This document shows, in pieces, positions 25,372-38,900 of a stretch of 64,000 nt of DNA. A program made the position numbers and the translations under genes. The number at the start of each line of letters is the position of its first letter. Position 1 is the first letter of the stretch. This stretch comes from Campylorhamphus procurvoides. Its lineage: Eukaryota; Chordata; Aves; Passeriformes; Dendrocolaptidae. The stretch lies in assembly GCA_013396655.1 (NCBI GenBank), contig WBMV01006647.1, positions 2,327,938-2,391,937 on the forward strand, written 5' to 3'. The notes under the pieces are model-generated. The model saw nothing but the letters and a program-made list of their open reading frames with translations, was not told the origin of the DNA and did not search any database.

Positions 25372-28300
25372 TTGTGCTTTGTGGAAAGGGGATTATTGGA
25401 AGCATCGTTAAAGCTGCGCCTGGGCAATGTAAGCAGCGTGCAAGGAGAGGAAAAGAATAAATTAGTTATGATGAGACCTGAATCCTACTGGAATGGATGG
25501 CAATATTTCCTTGAGTTGAGGCTTCTGGACTGGGGCTGTCTGAGCCAAAAAAATGTACTTAATTTGTTTGTTTGTTTGGTAATCACTCATGTTCAAGTGC
25601 TGTTTAAGCATTTATGTACGCGAAGATGGCTTGTTTTTCAGGGGCTTTTGTGGTTGTTTTTTGGGGGGGGGTGTTTAATTATTTTTTTTTTTCTTTTTAA
25701 GAAACCTTTTTTTAAGACAATGGTCCATCTGGAGAAGAACGAGCTATATTTAAAGTTCAGGATTTCACCTGACCCACTCTGCAAATCACTAATGTTTCCT
25801 GTAAATAAGGCTGCTGTAGTTGTGTTGGCTGCTCTCGGAGTGTCTCTTTTCTAAGGGTGGGATATCATGGTAGAACATTACCTATGAATTCAAACTTTCT
25901 GGGACTATATTTAGCATCTTTCTAAAATAATGTTTTGTCTATCTAGTCCTTATTAAAATCCAATTATGTGGAGCAAAGTATTAGAAATGCTGTTTGGAAG
26001 TTAACTTGTACATGGGATGGATTATGGGAATAATGGACCATTGTCAGCCTTCCATTTATTCAAATATGACTGCTAAGATTAAAAAAGGAATTAGCAGAAG
26101 AACAGATTATGGTTCCAAAAATAACTTTAGCCAATGCACAATGACACTTTTCTGACTTTTCAGTTTGGTTTCCACACTCATGTGAAGTTCCATGAGAGCT
26201 GATGCCACATTACCAGAGCAAGATCAGTAATGGAGAAAATGTGTGTGTTTTAAAATAAAAGAATCATTCATAGCAGTGTAAGCCCCAAGCATGTCTCTGC
26301 ACCCCATGACACAGAAGGTCAAACTCCTCCCTCATTAGGAACTAAATATGGCCTTTTAACCAAACACCCTGTTTAATTACCAGCTGGCAATCCAGCAGGA
26401 TTTGTTGCTGTCTAAGGTACTATTTATTTTCCAAGGCTCTTGCATATTTGATAGCCTCTTTCATCACCATGCATCAAATTGAAGACATGCTACTGGTTTA
26501 ATTGACTTTTTCCCTCTCTTAATGATGTGCATCTCCTGGAATTTTAGCAGAGGTGAGTCCAGCACTTTGTCAGTCCTGTACTCTTGTCACAAAACTACAA
26601 AGGCAGTGGAATGCCAGCCAAAGCCTACTGACCCCCAGAGGGTCTTTCTGGGGTAGGGACATTGGAACTGTGACCCATGGAGTTTGGGAAAAGTGAACCT
26701 GTGAGAGATGAGCTGCCTTTTGCTGAAGGACAGGAGCTGTGGCATGGACTTACAGATGAAAAAAACCCCAAAAGAATAGTTCACAGTTCTGAAGAAGCAG
26801 AACATTTACTTGTCTTTCAGCAAACTGGTCTTTTTTAAATCATTGAAAGACATTGAAGCAGAATTGCAGGAAACGTTTATGTGCAGGTAATTTTTAGGTT
26901 CCTACAGGAAAAACATGAATACAGATTTAAGTCCTCAAACTAATGGCACACACTGGCACCAAGGAGGGGGAATAAGTTCTGTTCTGCAAATTGTTACATA
27001 AAATGAGCACAGTTACATTAAAACAAAACTGTTCAGACATCCTGAGGACTCACATTTAAGGTACGTGGTAACTAAAAATACTTCTATGAAGAACAATTGT
27101 TCTGCTTGATGCCATGAGCTGACACTTATAATTTGTGTTAAAAAATAATCAGTGAATTACTCATAAATTTAAGTGGACACTGTTTGGTGCTCATACTTCT
27201 GCTTTCTGGTAAACTTGAATGCCCTCTGATGGGAAAAGAAATATAAAGTGCTAGACTAGACACTCAGGAAAACCTTGGTTGAACTTCCAGCCCTTCACAT
27301 GGGAGCTGGATATTTTGATTTTTAGTGAAGAGGAAAAAACCCAAATCCTAATTCTCATGTTGGTCCCAATGTCTATTATTAAAGGATAAAACACTGTGCT
27401 CTTCAAACTGCAATTTCCCCCTCAAGCTTAATAGGAAAAAATTGGCTTTAACCAGAAACGTGCCTTTTAGCGACTTGATGGGGGTTAATGTTCACATGAG
27501 CAAAATGGGGATCATGGATGCTGAAAGGGTTGCTGGTTCCTACACCTGTGTCTTGTCTGGGTTTACAAAGGAGAACTAGATGAAAGGCACACACACCCAC
27601 AAAGCCTTTACATGATCCCTACAGAGGAATATGTCAGATTTCGTGATATGGTCTTGAAACTGTAGCAAAGACAGGATTCATTCAGTGCTAAAGGAACTAA
27701 ATTTGTGAGATACAGACTTCATGTGAAATGCAGAAATTTACAGTCTCATGATTTACATCCCTTAAAAAGTCCATACATTACTTGTAACAAAAAAAAAAAT
27801 GTTCTGCCAGTCTAGGGAATTTCTCCCTTCTGATGCCAAAGTGATCTACAGCTGGAAGGAACCTTTTGGAAAACGCCTCAAGTTTTCCAGGGCTCATCAC
27901 AAAGTCAGAAAGAACCCTTGCTGTGTATCAAAGGATATACGTAGTACTTAGGATACATCCCTGAGGATGGACATAAATTATATGCCAGTTCCCAGAATGC
28001 AGCCAGAGAGAGCAGCTGGGTCTGCAGTAAAGTCATGGACACAACTCTATAGACATCCATGGCCATCCTCACATAAAAGAAGCCATAAATACTTTCAAAG
28101 TATTCACCTCTCCAGTATTTCCATATGGAAAATCAGCCTATTGGTCTTGTAAAGTTGCTGCTGGTGTTCACCAGAGGACCCAGGAAACTCCTTTCAATAT
28201 ATGGACTGGAAATTAAAGTAAGAATTCTTGTTGGCTCACCCTGGCAGGAGTTATCATCATCTTCCAACTCAAAGTAATGTGAATGAAACACAATTCTTGT

Positions 28301-31300
28301 TAACAGGCACATCTGCAGGCCTTTGCTTCTGCCTTCAGCTGGGAAAGTGCTGCTCACATCCTTCTCTCTCCAAATGAAGGCACAGCTGTGCATTTAGGGA
28401 CTCGACAAAGAGCGTGATTAGGAATTCTAGACTTCCAAAATAATACATCTGCCTTCAAAACGAGTTGTTGTTAGTGACTAATTCTTAGTGAGATTCGCTA
28501 TTGTCCTGTGTTGAGGGCAGTGTTGGTGGTAGAAGCGCACAAAATATTAGTGGCAGTTTAGTAAATCTTTATGTGGGGTTTCCTGTGATTTTGAGATCTG
28601 GATGAACAAGTCACAGCCTCTGAGACTCTGTAAAATCTGAAAACAATTAGTTCAGATAGAAATTACTGGGATTTCTTGGGGTTTGGTTGGAGTTGTTTTG
28701 TCATTTCTCGTCTCGTCCCTGCCAGTGGTGTTGCCCCAAGGAGAGGTGACCCAGCTCAGCCATGCCATGCTGACTGTGCAGAGAACACACTGAGCAGACC
28801 TTCCTGAGCTGTGGTACAAGTCCCATCCTGAATTTCTGTTCAGGAGCTCATCCCCCTGCGTGAAAGGATTATTAATGGGGACAATAATCTCTTTGGACTA
28901 TGTAAAACATGTCAGAGGTTTTCAAGGAGCTGACGGTGCTGATGTTCAGCACTGTGAGTTCTGTTGGCAAGTAGCTTGGAAATGTTGATTATAGAGCTAA
29001 ACATACATCAAGGATGTGTTTTGTCCCTTAAACTGACCTGTGATATAGAAAATATAATTTTAAAAAGGCACTAACCATTGCCTCTCTTTATGAAGTTCCA
29101 TCATACCTGGAAGTGTGACCATAACTGAAGCTTCCATATTTGTAATTCCAGAATGGGGTAAACTGTAACAGAATGAAGTTTAGCATTAGGAATAAGCTGC
29201 TAATTAGGATTTTATAGATTTTACTAGTTATATGTATGTATTTCCACGGACCTCAGTGTGAGTAGGTGCTGGGGTTCAGCTGCCAGTCTGTGTCACTGCA
29301 TGAGTACTTACTCAGGTTGTATTTAGAATTTTCTCAGGTGAGCTCTCAGTGAGCAAGACTCTTACCCAGGTAGCTTTGGCACAAGAAGTGGTTTTCTGGA
29401 GCAAAGTCAACATGGACAGTTTTGATTTGCAGCATTATCTTGTTAAATTTGGTAAGGATGTTACTTGCATCTGGATTTTTAAAAATGATATATTTTTTGG
29501 CACTGTATCATGGTGGTTGATTTTGATCATTCTTAATAGGCAAAAACTTAAGCAGTTTTTAATCAAAACTAATCTAAACAGGCTTAAATTTTGCTGTATA
29601 CAGAAGACTAGGATGTTTGTAAATTAAAATGTCAAAGATGAATTTTAAAAACAATTTGATATTAGCTCTTTAGCAAAACCTCATAGAGAATATTTTTACC
29701 TCTTAAGCTTTTTTTTTTTTCTAAAGAGATGTGTGCTACCAGCTGCAGTGTAATTTACTGTTAGAATATTGTGCTAGAACTTCTCTCATCCCCTCAGAGA
29801 CTCACCTAAAGATGGATGTTTTCATGTAAAAAAGAGACTGCAGGATAAAGCTTTTATTACTCTTTTGAAGCTAGTTAGAATTCATAATATTTATTCACAT
29901 TTCTTGTAAGAAGTGTTTTGAAAATATGTTTATGTTAAAAATTGTGGGTCCTGGATACCTTGAAGAAAACCAAGAGATATATTGATGCTCTGGAAGGCAC
30001 AAACAGGTCTAATTAGTCTGTGTGAAACTGAGTCCTGTAGTGTGGAACACAAACAATGCACCTGCTACATTCAGAACACTCAACAGGCCCTTCAGTGACA
30101 AAATATACTAACAAAGAGTAGAGGAAATGCTGCCTGCTGTGCCTCAATGAAAAACAAAATACTTTCTATGAAGTTTGATTGATCTGCAGAAAAAAAAGAA
30201 AGTTCAAGGGGCGGAAAACACAGCACAGACTCCATAAAAATTGTAACAGTGCTCAGAATCTGAGTAAGAAGGATCACAAGTTAGGGAAGAGATTTTAAGG
30301 GGTAGTTTAAGTGTCTGCTTTTTCTCCTTCCTTTAGCAGTTTGTGTAATAAGAATCAATGGCTGTTTGCCTTTTAAGTTCCTGTAATCTCTTCATGGAAT
30401 GGAAACTTGAGTGTGTTTCCCTGGCACAGTCAAATGCTTTGTGGATTTATATTGATGAAGATCTGCAGCCTGTTTGCAGCAGTGATATGTGCTTTTAATC
30501 CACCCATCCTTCCAAAGTGACAAAAAGTTGCTGTTCTCTTTTCAATCATAAAGTTAACTTCAAAAAGGACATGTCAGTAAGTTAAAAAAAAAGTGATTTT
30601 CATCTTTTAATATCACTAAGCCCCCATTTTTTATTGTTGTTGCCAAAAAAAGGTTGTAGTCATTCTGCATGGCTTTAAAGCAGCGAGAGCTTCACTTTGA
30701 GCACATTAAATCTGCTCTGGTGACTTAAAGAAGGCAGCAATTACCACATGGCTCTTGTTCCTCAGAGTGAGGAAATGATCAAGTTCATAAGTACAGGATT
30801 AGGTATTTTAATCATCGACAGGAATACTTAAATCTATTAATCATTTTGTTGTTGTTTGACTAATGTTCTATTGTTGGACTTGATTTGCCAATGCATTCAT
30901 TTGTTGCTTGTTATTTTGTCATTGAATTATAATTTCATTATGCTCTGACCTTCTTTGTCCTTTGCTCGTTCAGTTGCAACATAAGGGTGGTTGATGCCAT
31001 TTGGATAAAATATAAAACAATCCAGACTTTTGTTTTCCAATGAAGCTGCATGGAGCATAAATCTTAGTTAGGCTCAGCTGATTTTCTGCTGTGGTTGCAG
31101 CCGTGACTGCTGGCAAGGGACCAGCACAACGAGACAGTCCAGCCTGGAGGGTACCTGGATAGGCAAGGAGCATGGGCAGCCAGGCATCTACTTTATCATA
31201 AATCTGCATAAACTGCAGTTGGGGGACTGTTGAAACTGTAGTTTGAATTGGTTTAAAACTAATAAGCCAGATATGTTTTATATCATGCCTATTTTTATGT

Positions 31301-34300
31301 TTCTATTATTGCTTCAGAAGTTATTCACAGCAAAATGAGTTGGCTTTTGTTTGACTGCAAAACATCTGCAACACCTTTCCTCTTCTAATTCGGTGCTATG
31401 GATTGAAAGTTGAAGATTACTTTCATTTTAGAGTATTCCAAACACTTTAAAACTCATAGAATAGACTAGTTATACATGGGGGCAGAGGGCACTTTTTATT
31501 TTCAGGACGTAGGGAAAAGCTGATGTAATGTTTTGAAAATAGGACTTTAATGCACTTCAAAATGTTTGAATTCTGATTATCCCCATAGTTCAAGGTCACT
31601 CTGGTGTGTTGGTATGATTTTCACCCACTATTCCTATTTTACACTAGCACAGAGCCAGATGTACTGAAAAGTCTGCCTTGGAGGGCTTCAACTTCATCTG
31701 CAAATTAAACATCCCGATTGTTCACATTTAATGTGTATCTAAACCCAGAGCAAACTGATCAATCTTCCTCCCTATAACTAATATTATAATGATAATTAAT
31801 AAGATAAGGGATCTAACACTTGTGTGATAAACTTTCCTTTGGCATAATGGGACTGTGCAGAAAAGAGAAAAAATGAAAGTAAAAAGAAATCACAAAACCT
31901 TCCACCTCTGAGGGATTTTATACCATTTAAATTGGACTCACATGAGAGCTGAGGAGATGAGAGACATTGTCCTCCCCTGCTCCGATAGCCTTCAAGATAA
32001 CAAGTTTTTGTGATTACAGAACTCACCTGTTCACCAAGGTTAATAATGGTTTGAAACAGTGGATTCTCTTTGGTGTGTATCCTGTTCTGAGTAGGCTGGT
32101 TAATAAATGCTTCTGTGTGACAGCTCTATCTGGACTTAAAGGCTTTAACAGAGAGTGCTGCCCAGCTGAAACAGGGCGTTTGTGCCTCCCTTGTACCGTG
32201 TGCCTGTGTTCTCACCATGCCTTAGAATCTCCTGCAGCTCTCAGCTCTCAGCCTGTCACGGGGATGATGGTTATCATTGGTACTTAAGCTGCCTTCCCCA
32301 TCTCTGCATCGGTTTTGGGATGCTCTCCCAAACTAAAACAGATCTGGGGGCTGCCTGGAGAATTCAGGCAGCTGTGTCCTATATAGGTAGGGCTTTATGA
32401 GTGGGATGCTGGGTGCTCTGTGGGATACAGAACCCCTGAGAGCATCCCCTGGCTCGGGGTGTGCTGGGAACCTGATCTGCTGAAGAGAAAATTAACAGCA
32501 CAGTGAAAGAGGAATGCTTGCTTTTAACAGCTCTTCTTTTATCTTCTTTTCAGAGCTTGTTTGTGCTTTGTCTCCTTCATGTTATAGCAGAAGTATGAAT
32601 GTTGATGAGCCAACGCAGATCCTATAGTATGTAGTCTAGGAACCCTTTACTTATTCATACACTAGAGGTTTGTGTGTGATTCAGCTCATTTTACACCATT
32701 TATTTCCTAGCAGCTGTTTACAGGGTGAAGCACAGAGAGCAGTTTGGTTTCTGCAGGATCATGTGTGTTCAGTTTTAGCCTATGTGTAGCTTTTATCAGT
32801 GCCCTTGAAAGGCACCAGAATGTGCCTGTTCCTAAATGGGAACATGGAACTTGCCAGGTGGCTGCATGGAAATGGAGAGGAATAGTCATGTCAAAGACCT
32901 CAGGACCAACCAAGTGCTGGGCCTGGCACTGCTCTGCCTGCCCTGCCAGGACTCTGCATGTGTCAGAAACAGAGCTGGAGCTCCATGTCCCGGGTTAGGA
33001 AAACACTTGGGTCCTGCAGGGCTTTATCCCAAAGTCCAGATGTGCTGCATTTGTTATCCTGACTGTAGTTGTTCTCTGCAGTCTATTAAGGTTTAACTTT
33101 CATTAGGTGCTCTATTTTATTTTCCCTGAGTTACCACTATCAGAAGCACCAGGGCTGCTGTAACAAATTCCTTGCCTTCCATTCCAGGCATGGATGCATT
33201 TCAGCTTGAGGATGACTCTTGGATAGCTCGCAATTATTTTATGATCCTTTTGCATGGAATATTATTACTGTTCAGCACTGACCTGAATATTTTTCTACTG
33301 TGTTAATACAACTGCTTGGCACTTTGAAGCAAAATTGAGGAATAAAACCATGACCTCCCACACCAAAGAGCTGTGGTATGAAGTGGTTATAAGGAACAGT
33401 TGTGAAATCATAATGTCCTCCCTTAATTTTTGAATTTTGGGAGGCTGATACATTCCTCCTGTATCCAGCCATAGGATTTGTGTGGCCTGGGAGCTGCTGG
33501 TCTCCTCGTGGAAGCCCTTGGCACACGTCGGAAGGAGGAAGGCTCAGCACCTCAGCTTGCTGCATCTCTCCTTTGATGGTTTCTCAAAAGCCCTCAGACT
33601 TTTTCCCAAAAACTTATTTAAATCTTCTGCAGAGAAATCAAATAGAAAAGAAATTACTTTCATTATATTGGTTTTATTTGTTTTCTTACTTAGTCTAATG
33701 CACAGGATTATTCTAGCCAAAATAAATTACACATTAGAAGCAGCACAACAAAGGTGTGCACAGTTTCAATGGAAAGGAGCTGATATCAGCAAAAGTGAAT
33801 AAATTTGAGAGGAGCCCAACTGTGCATATTAAGAAGACAATAAATGAAAGTAGGCCATTTTTACACAGTTTTTGAACAAAATTGCTATTTATTACTGCAC
33901 TATCTGTGCTTTTGTCCCTTTTTCTTCTTTCTGCACCTCCTCCTTAGTATTGATTTGAGGAAGAAGAATAATAATATTCTACAGAAAAGGGGCCTGTAGT
34001 TTGTGGTTACAATTCACACGCTTCCTTAGGAATCCTACGCCCTTCTAGAGTCATGTCACCCTGGCCTAGAGGTGGAAGCAGATTTTCTTGATCTTGCACC
34101 CTGTTAAGCTGCATAATAAAGCTAGTGGAGAGCAGCCAAGGCATCAAAAGCAGCCACCATCCACTCTGCTGTCAAATTCCTGACTTTTTATTTCTTTTTT
34201 TTTATGGCAATACTCAGAAATAATCAAATGTATTGTTGTAAATAGCGTATTATTGCTGTGGGTAAGTTGTACTGAAAAATCTATATTTCATGGAGTTTAA

Positions 34301-35575
34301 ATTGTGCTGAATACCCAGAGATATTCACTAGCTACTTCTACTCTACCTACTGGGTTTCTTTATGTACTTCAGGGAAATCATTTAGGATGCTTGAGTCACC
34401 AAAATTTAAGGCGACATGACAACCCATAAAAGCATTTCAGTCTCCCAGAGACACATAAGAAAAGCAGTTAAACAACTGAGAATCTCGATGCTGATTTTGT
34501 CAATCATCTTTGCTGCCTGCTTCCAAGAAGGGCTCCACAACTGAATATTTCACACTGATGCCTTTCCCTCTTTGCCCCTGAATGACCAACATAATTGTGC
34601 CGCTCGCTCCGGCACGGTGGAACCAGCAGGCAGCCAAAGTCTGTCCTGCTCAGGAGTGTTCACCTTGGGAGAGAACAAATGGGGAATGTGCTGCTCTAAT
34701 ATTCCACACTGCACAGAATTAGGATCTATTTTAATGACGTTCCATTTTTCTCGTGTCCACCCCAACACTTACTCATATCAGATGTACTTTCTTCAAGGCC
34801 AAGCTGCAGGGTCCTTTCTGTTACAAATTCTAACAGGGTTTTTTTTGTTTTTCTAGAAAGCTGGGACTCTGGAAGGAAAATCAAAACCTTTTTGCTACTG
34901 ATTTTCCTCCTACATGGGAAAATTTGCAATCTGCTGCCCATGTGAAGGGAAACTCCTGGGAGTAAGGGCACAGGATGCAGTACACTATCAAAGGGACTCC
35001 TTGGAAGACTCCTGTCTTCTTGAAGAAAGAGCTATTCAGTTACCAGAGTATATATGCTGAGTTTGTTTTCCAAGAAGAGGAGATTTTTCCAGTCCATGAC
35101 CTCTAGTCTGGAGCTGGACATGATCCATGTATTACTTTCACACTTCCAGGCAGTGCCTACTGGGTGCCAACTGTCCAGTCATTCTGATTTGAAGTGTCTT
35201 GGCCATCCTGCCAAGTAATGGTGAATAATACATTTCTTCCCAAGGAAAAATACCTTGTAATTGTAGTTAATGTTCTCCAGTTGCCTGCAAAGCAGTTTTG
35301 TCTACTTAAATCACAAGCAAATACCACTGTGTCTCCTGACCATCCACTTGATCTGTGTGTCTTGCCATGATCAGAAGTGACTTGCTTTAGCCAGCTCGAC
35401 CATTTATGGGTATTCTCATTTAGATGAACAGCCTGCCCTGTCCTCTTTCTCTCTGACACCTTCATGGCACTTCAAGCCACTTGAAGCCACCCCAGTGCTA
35501 CAGTCACTGTGACTGTATTTGGTCACTATCCTGTTACTACATTTCCTTTAATAACTGTTTGGCCTGCTGGGAGAG
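25372..35575. other. LRP1B: LRP1B downstream intron, second part: longest open frame but no gene supported
   Basis: Begins with the longest open frame of the window (25372-25854, 160 codons). Its translation is Leu/Phe-rich around homopolymer runs and shows no domain, signal peptide or conserved motif, so it is not called as a gene. The remainder is ordinary intron. The stretch 30640-30960 is free of simple repeats and rich in TAAT-type motifs, listed under findings as a possible conserved noncoding element. Confidence 0.65.
25663..25692. repeat. Adjacent G9 and T11 homopolymer runs
   Basis: A run of nine G (25663-25671) is followed after ten bases by eleven T (25682-25692), then a further T-rich tract. 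These low-complexity runs lie inside the longest open frame of the window and explain the Gly/Phe-rich middle of its translation. They are also probable sites of length polymorphism or sequencing error. Confidence 0.8.
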
Positions 35576-35640
35576 TTCCATTTTCCAAGTTTTGTTTTTA
35601 TTTTTTACCCCCTTTTTATTTTCACACCCCTCCCCCCCAG
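35576..35640 (+). other. Strong cryptic 3' splice-site-like pyrimidine tract with NAGCAG end
   Basis: The stretch is dominated by T and C (TTTTATTTTTTACCCCC, then TTTTTATTTTCACACCCC and TCCCCCCCAG) and ends CCCAGCAG, a tandem NAGNAG-type acceptor. It is at least as pyrimidine-rich as the acceptor of the real LRP1B exon. A consensus donor, CAG followed by GTGAGC, begins at 35974. The segment in between (35641-35973, 333 bp) contains stops in all three frames, so if used it would be a non-coding or poison exon. No evidence of use can be seen from the sequence alone. Confidence 0.35.
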
Positions 35641-35973
35641 CAGTGTCTTAACACCCTGAGTGCTTCTTTTGACCTTTCCCAAAACCATACAGAGATTTAG
35701 TTCATCTCTTCATCACATCACCTACACAGTTGCAGCTTCTGTAATCAGTCCTATCACAAGTACTTCACTCTCCTTGTTGTTTTTAGTGATACTCTTTGCT
35801 ATATATTGTAAAAATATGTCCCTGGCAGTTTGCACTGAATTGCATGAATTGTCATGTTCTAGAAAATGACCCAGCCTAAATATATTCAGACCTTTTTTTT
35901 GTTTACATTCTCCTCTTTTAAGTGGCCCATCCTCTTCTCAGACCACATTTGGAGTTGTCCTGTATGTTTCCAG

Positions 35974-38900
35974 GTGAGCTCTAATGTTTCACGGCTCAGA
36001 AGCTCCTACACTGTGGTCCACTGGAGGTTAATTTATCTACATCTCTCTCAATTTAATCATCTTCTCAGTCTCTCTCCTTCTTAGATCATTCCCTGTAGTC
36101 TCTCCTTAACTATCACTGATAAAGTAAAATTCTTATGAACTGCCCTTTCACGTCAAGGCAGTTTCTAAGTTTTGTGTCCTTTGTCTGCTCTCCTCCATTC
36201 TCTAAAGTCACCAGCACTGATGAAGAGTTTCCCAGCCGTGCTCAGGACTGGCTGAGGGATGGTGTAAAGATGGCAGTGGGAATCATCTTGTATTTTATGT
36301 CTTTCCTGCAGACTCTCCCAGTCAGTGGGACAGCTCTGCTGGCTCCTGGGAGCACCCTGGTTCTGCAGGCTCTCATACACTAAATCAATTTAAACAACTT
36401 CCACTCTTGCTGTTGGGTAGATCTAATGGACCTCAATAGAAGGTCTCGCTGTGTCACAGCAGGACAGTGTGGAAAAGCTGCTGAATGGTGCTGCCTTCAG
36501 CTGGGCACAGGGAGCATCTGTGATGCTTCATTTTCCACTGGGATTAAGGTACAGTTTCATATTTGGCACGACATCTTAAAAGCAGAAGTTATTTTTGCCA
36601 GTGGTTTTATGTGTATGTGTGTAAATGCCTGTGTAAGGATGCCTTGGTTAATAACTTTTTGCTGTTACTCCAAATCAAATTCATTATGAGAGAAAGTCTT
36701 TTAAGAATTTTGCTTCCAGATTTGCCTTTCCCCTTAAATTCCAATGTAATTCTGTTCTTTTTTCTCTTTTTCCTTATATATTTGAAATTTTGGTCTGATC
36801 ACCTTTCTTTCATATTCCAGAATTTTTCTTGTCCATGCTAATCAGTTTCTGACAATGGAAGCTGGTAAGACCCAGCAAAAGCAGTAAATTCATTTAAAGG
36901 AGGCAGCAAAGATGTATTTAACACAGATTTAATATAAAAAGTCAGACTGAGTTTGTACACTTTGGTTGTGGAACAAAGGCTGAGACACCCACAAGAATCT
37001 CCATTTAAATTCTATTTTCGCTCCTCTTAGCATGTAACAAATAAATACCACACAGGATAATAATTAAACTGACAAAAGCATAACAACAAAAAATAAATAT
37101 CCTGCGTAAAAAGCTTCTATTTCAGCTCCTCAGTTTTTGGATTAGGGAGTGTGTGATTTTGGGGTTTCTTTGGTGGTTTTTTGTGGGTTGGTTTTTTCCC
37201 CCCTTCCCTAAATATCATTTACAGGTATATAAACTAAATTTAGTTCACTTTCCCAGCTTTAACATATGTTCCGCTTTTGACAAGTATTTCCCAGCTAAAA
37301 TTATGTGCTTTTTAGTTATTTTAATGTCACTTAACTTCTTAAAGATGCAAGGGAAAATAATATAGACATCTCCTTTGAATTAATAGATTCAAATAGCATT
37401 CTGTCTTCTTTCTTTCCCTTCCTTAGGTTTTATAGTATAGCCATGTATTGATTGAAATAAATTATACACAGGAAGACTCCATGGGGTAAAAATTAAATCT
37501 GTAATTATCTTAATTATTCCTAAATTTTATCAGAATTTAAATTAAAGCGTCTTGAAATCAGTGCAATTCAGTTGATTTCAGTGAGATTGTTATAGTTGAA
37601 GTTTTGTTACATGTCTGTATCTATTACTGTAATATTCAGTTGGATGTATTTGTCATTTTTCTTTGGATTCTGGATAAAATGCAGGTAGAGTAACTCTTGA
37701 AGCAAATTTAAGTTTATGATGAAGGAAATACAATTTTTTTTCCCCCTAAATCACATCTGCATTTAATATAAAAGGAGACAGCAATTTCCACTATACGGAA
37801 GGTATTAAGATAATGTTATTTGTTTACTAATTGTGTCCTCTGGAGACATCGACAGTGCAAAAGGTCATGGTAAAGTTCTCATTATGCTTTTTGAGATTTC
37901 AGGAGGGTTTCTGCTTTATGTTCGAATGGTTTGAGGCGCTCAGCAGAACAACAGAAAGTAGTCATACCTAAAATACCCAAAAGCTGAATTAATCACTCTC
38001 ACAGGTGTCATCCTTGGGTAGGATGAGATGACACTCAGACCACAGTTTCAAAAGACATCTGAAAAGGTGTCAGACAATGTTGTTATTTCCATTTTACAGA
38101 CAAGGAGGGAAACCAAAAAAGTTTACATGATTTATCATGAAGTCAGCTGCCTCACCAGCAAATAAACTGCAATTCCAAAGCACCTAAAGCATGTAGTTAT
38201 AGGTCCTCTCTGTATTATTATAGCACTGTAAAAGCAGTGTATTTGCTGACTTTCTTTTCAATTGGTGCCAATGAAATTAATCACTGGGTTAATTCTAAAT
38301 ACAGTTTTGCTGACTCGCCCAAACTGTGCTGTCATATATTATTACACCAATTTATACATGCTGACAGTTTCATACTCCTGAGGCTGAAGTTTTAAAAATG
38401 TGATATTATTTATACTAACGTGTTAAGTGACAAGAAAACTCACTAAATATAAAAGCATGGTCTAAAATTCCTCAGAGCCTTCCCTGCCTGAGTGACCAGC
38501 TTGTGGGATTTTATGTGTGGCTTCAGGTCCAGTTAGACAACTTGTCTTCATAAATCTCTTCAGCATCCAGCCAGGTGATAAAATTCATGTCAAACACAAC
38601 GATGCTGTTTATCATTTCATGTGCAAGTTTGTACACATTCCCACTCCTTCCCACTATTATTAGCTCGAAGTAGACAAGTATGATGGATGTATGCTGTGAA
38701 AGAGTGCTGATCAATATATCTTCCCAGGCCTGAAAATCAAGATTCCAGGTTAACAAATTGGTGGAACTCCATGGAACTTGGGAAAGAAATCTTCATTTGT
38801 TGGGTAGATTGTGAATTTTCCAAGAGAATGGAGTAATATTTAGAGATTATCAGTATGCTTTTTTCCTGGAGGGTAAAGTATCAATTAGTATAAAGCATTG

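Noticed and set aside
25372..25854. 160-codon open frame as a small protein gene
   Set aside because: The translation is low-complexity around G and T homopolymers and resembles nothing known; in 64 kb of sequence a frame of this length can occur by chance.
27850..27890. Possible CR1 remnant (AGCTGGAAGGAACCTTTTGG)
   Set aside because: It resembles the CR1 antisense tail only loosely and lacks the terminal ATTCTATGATT-type unit.
31451..31475. Possible CR1 tail start (TCATAGAATAGACTAG)
   Set aside because: Only about 16 bases look CR1-like, and the sequence that should follow is absent; not enough to call.
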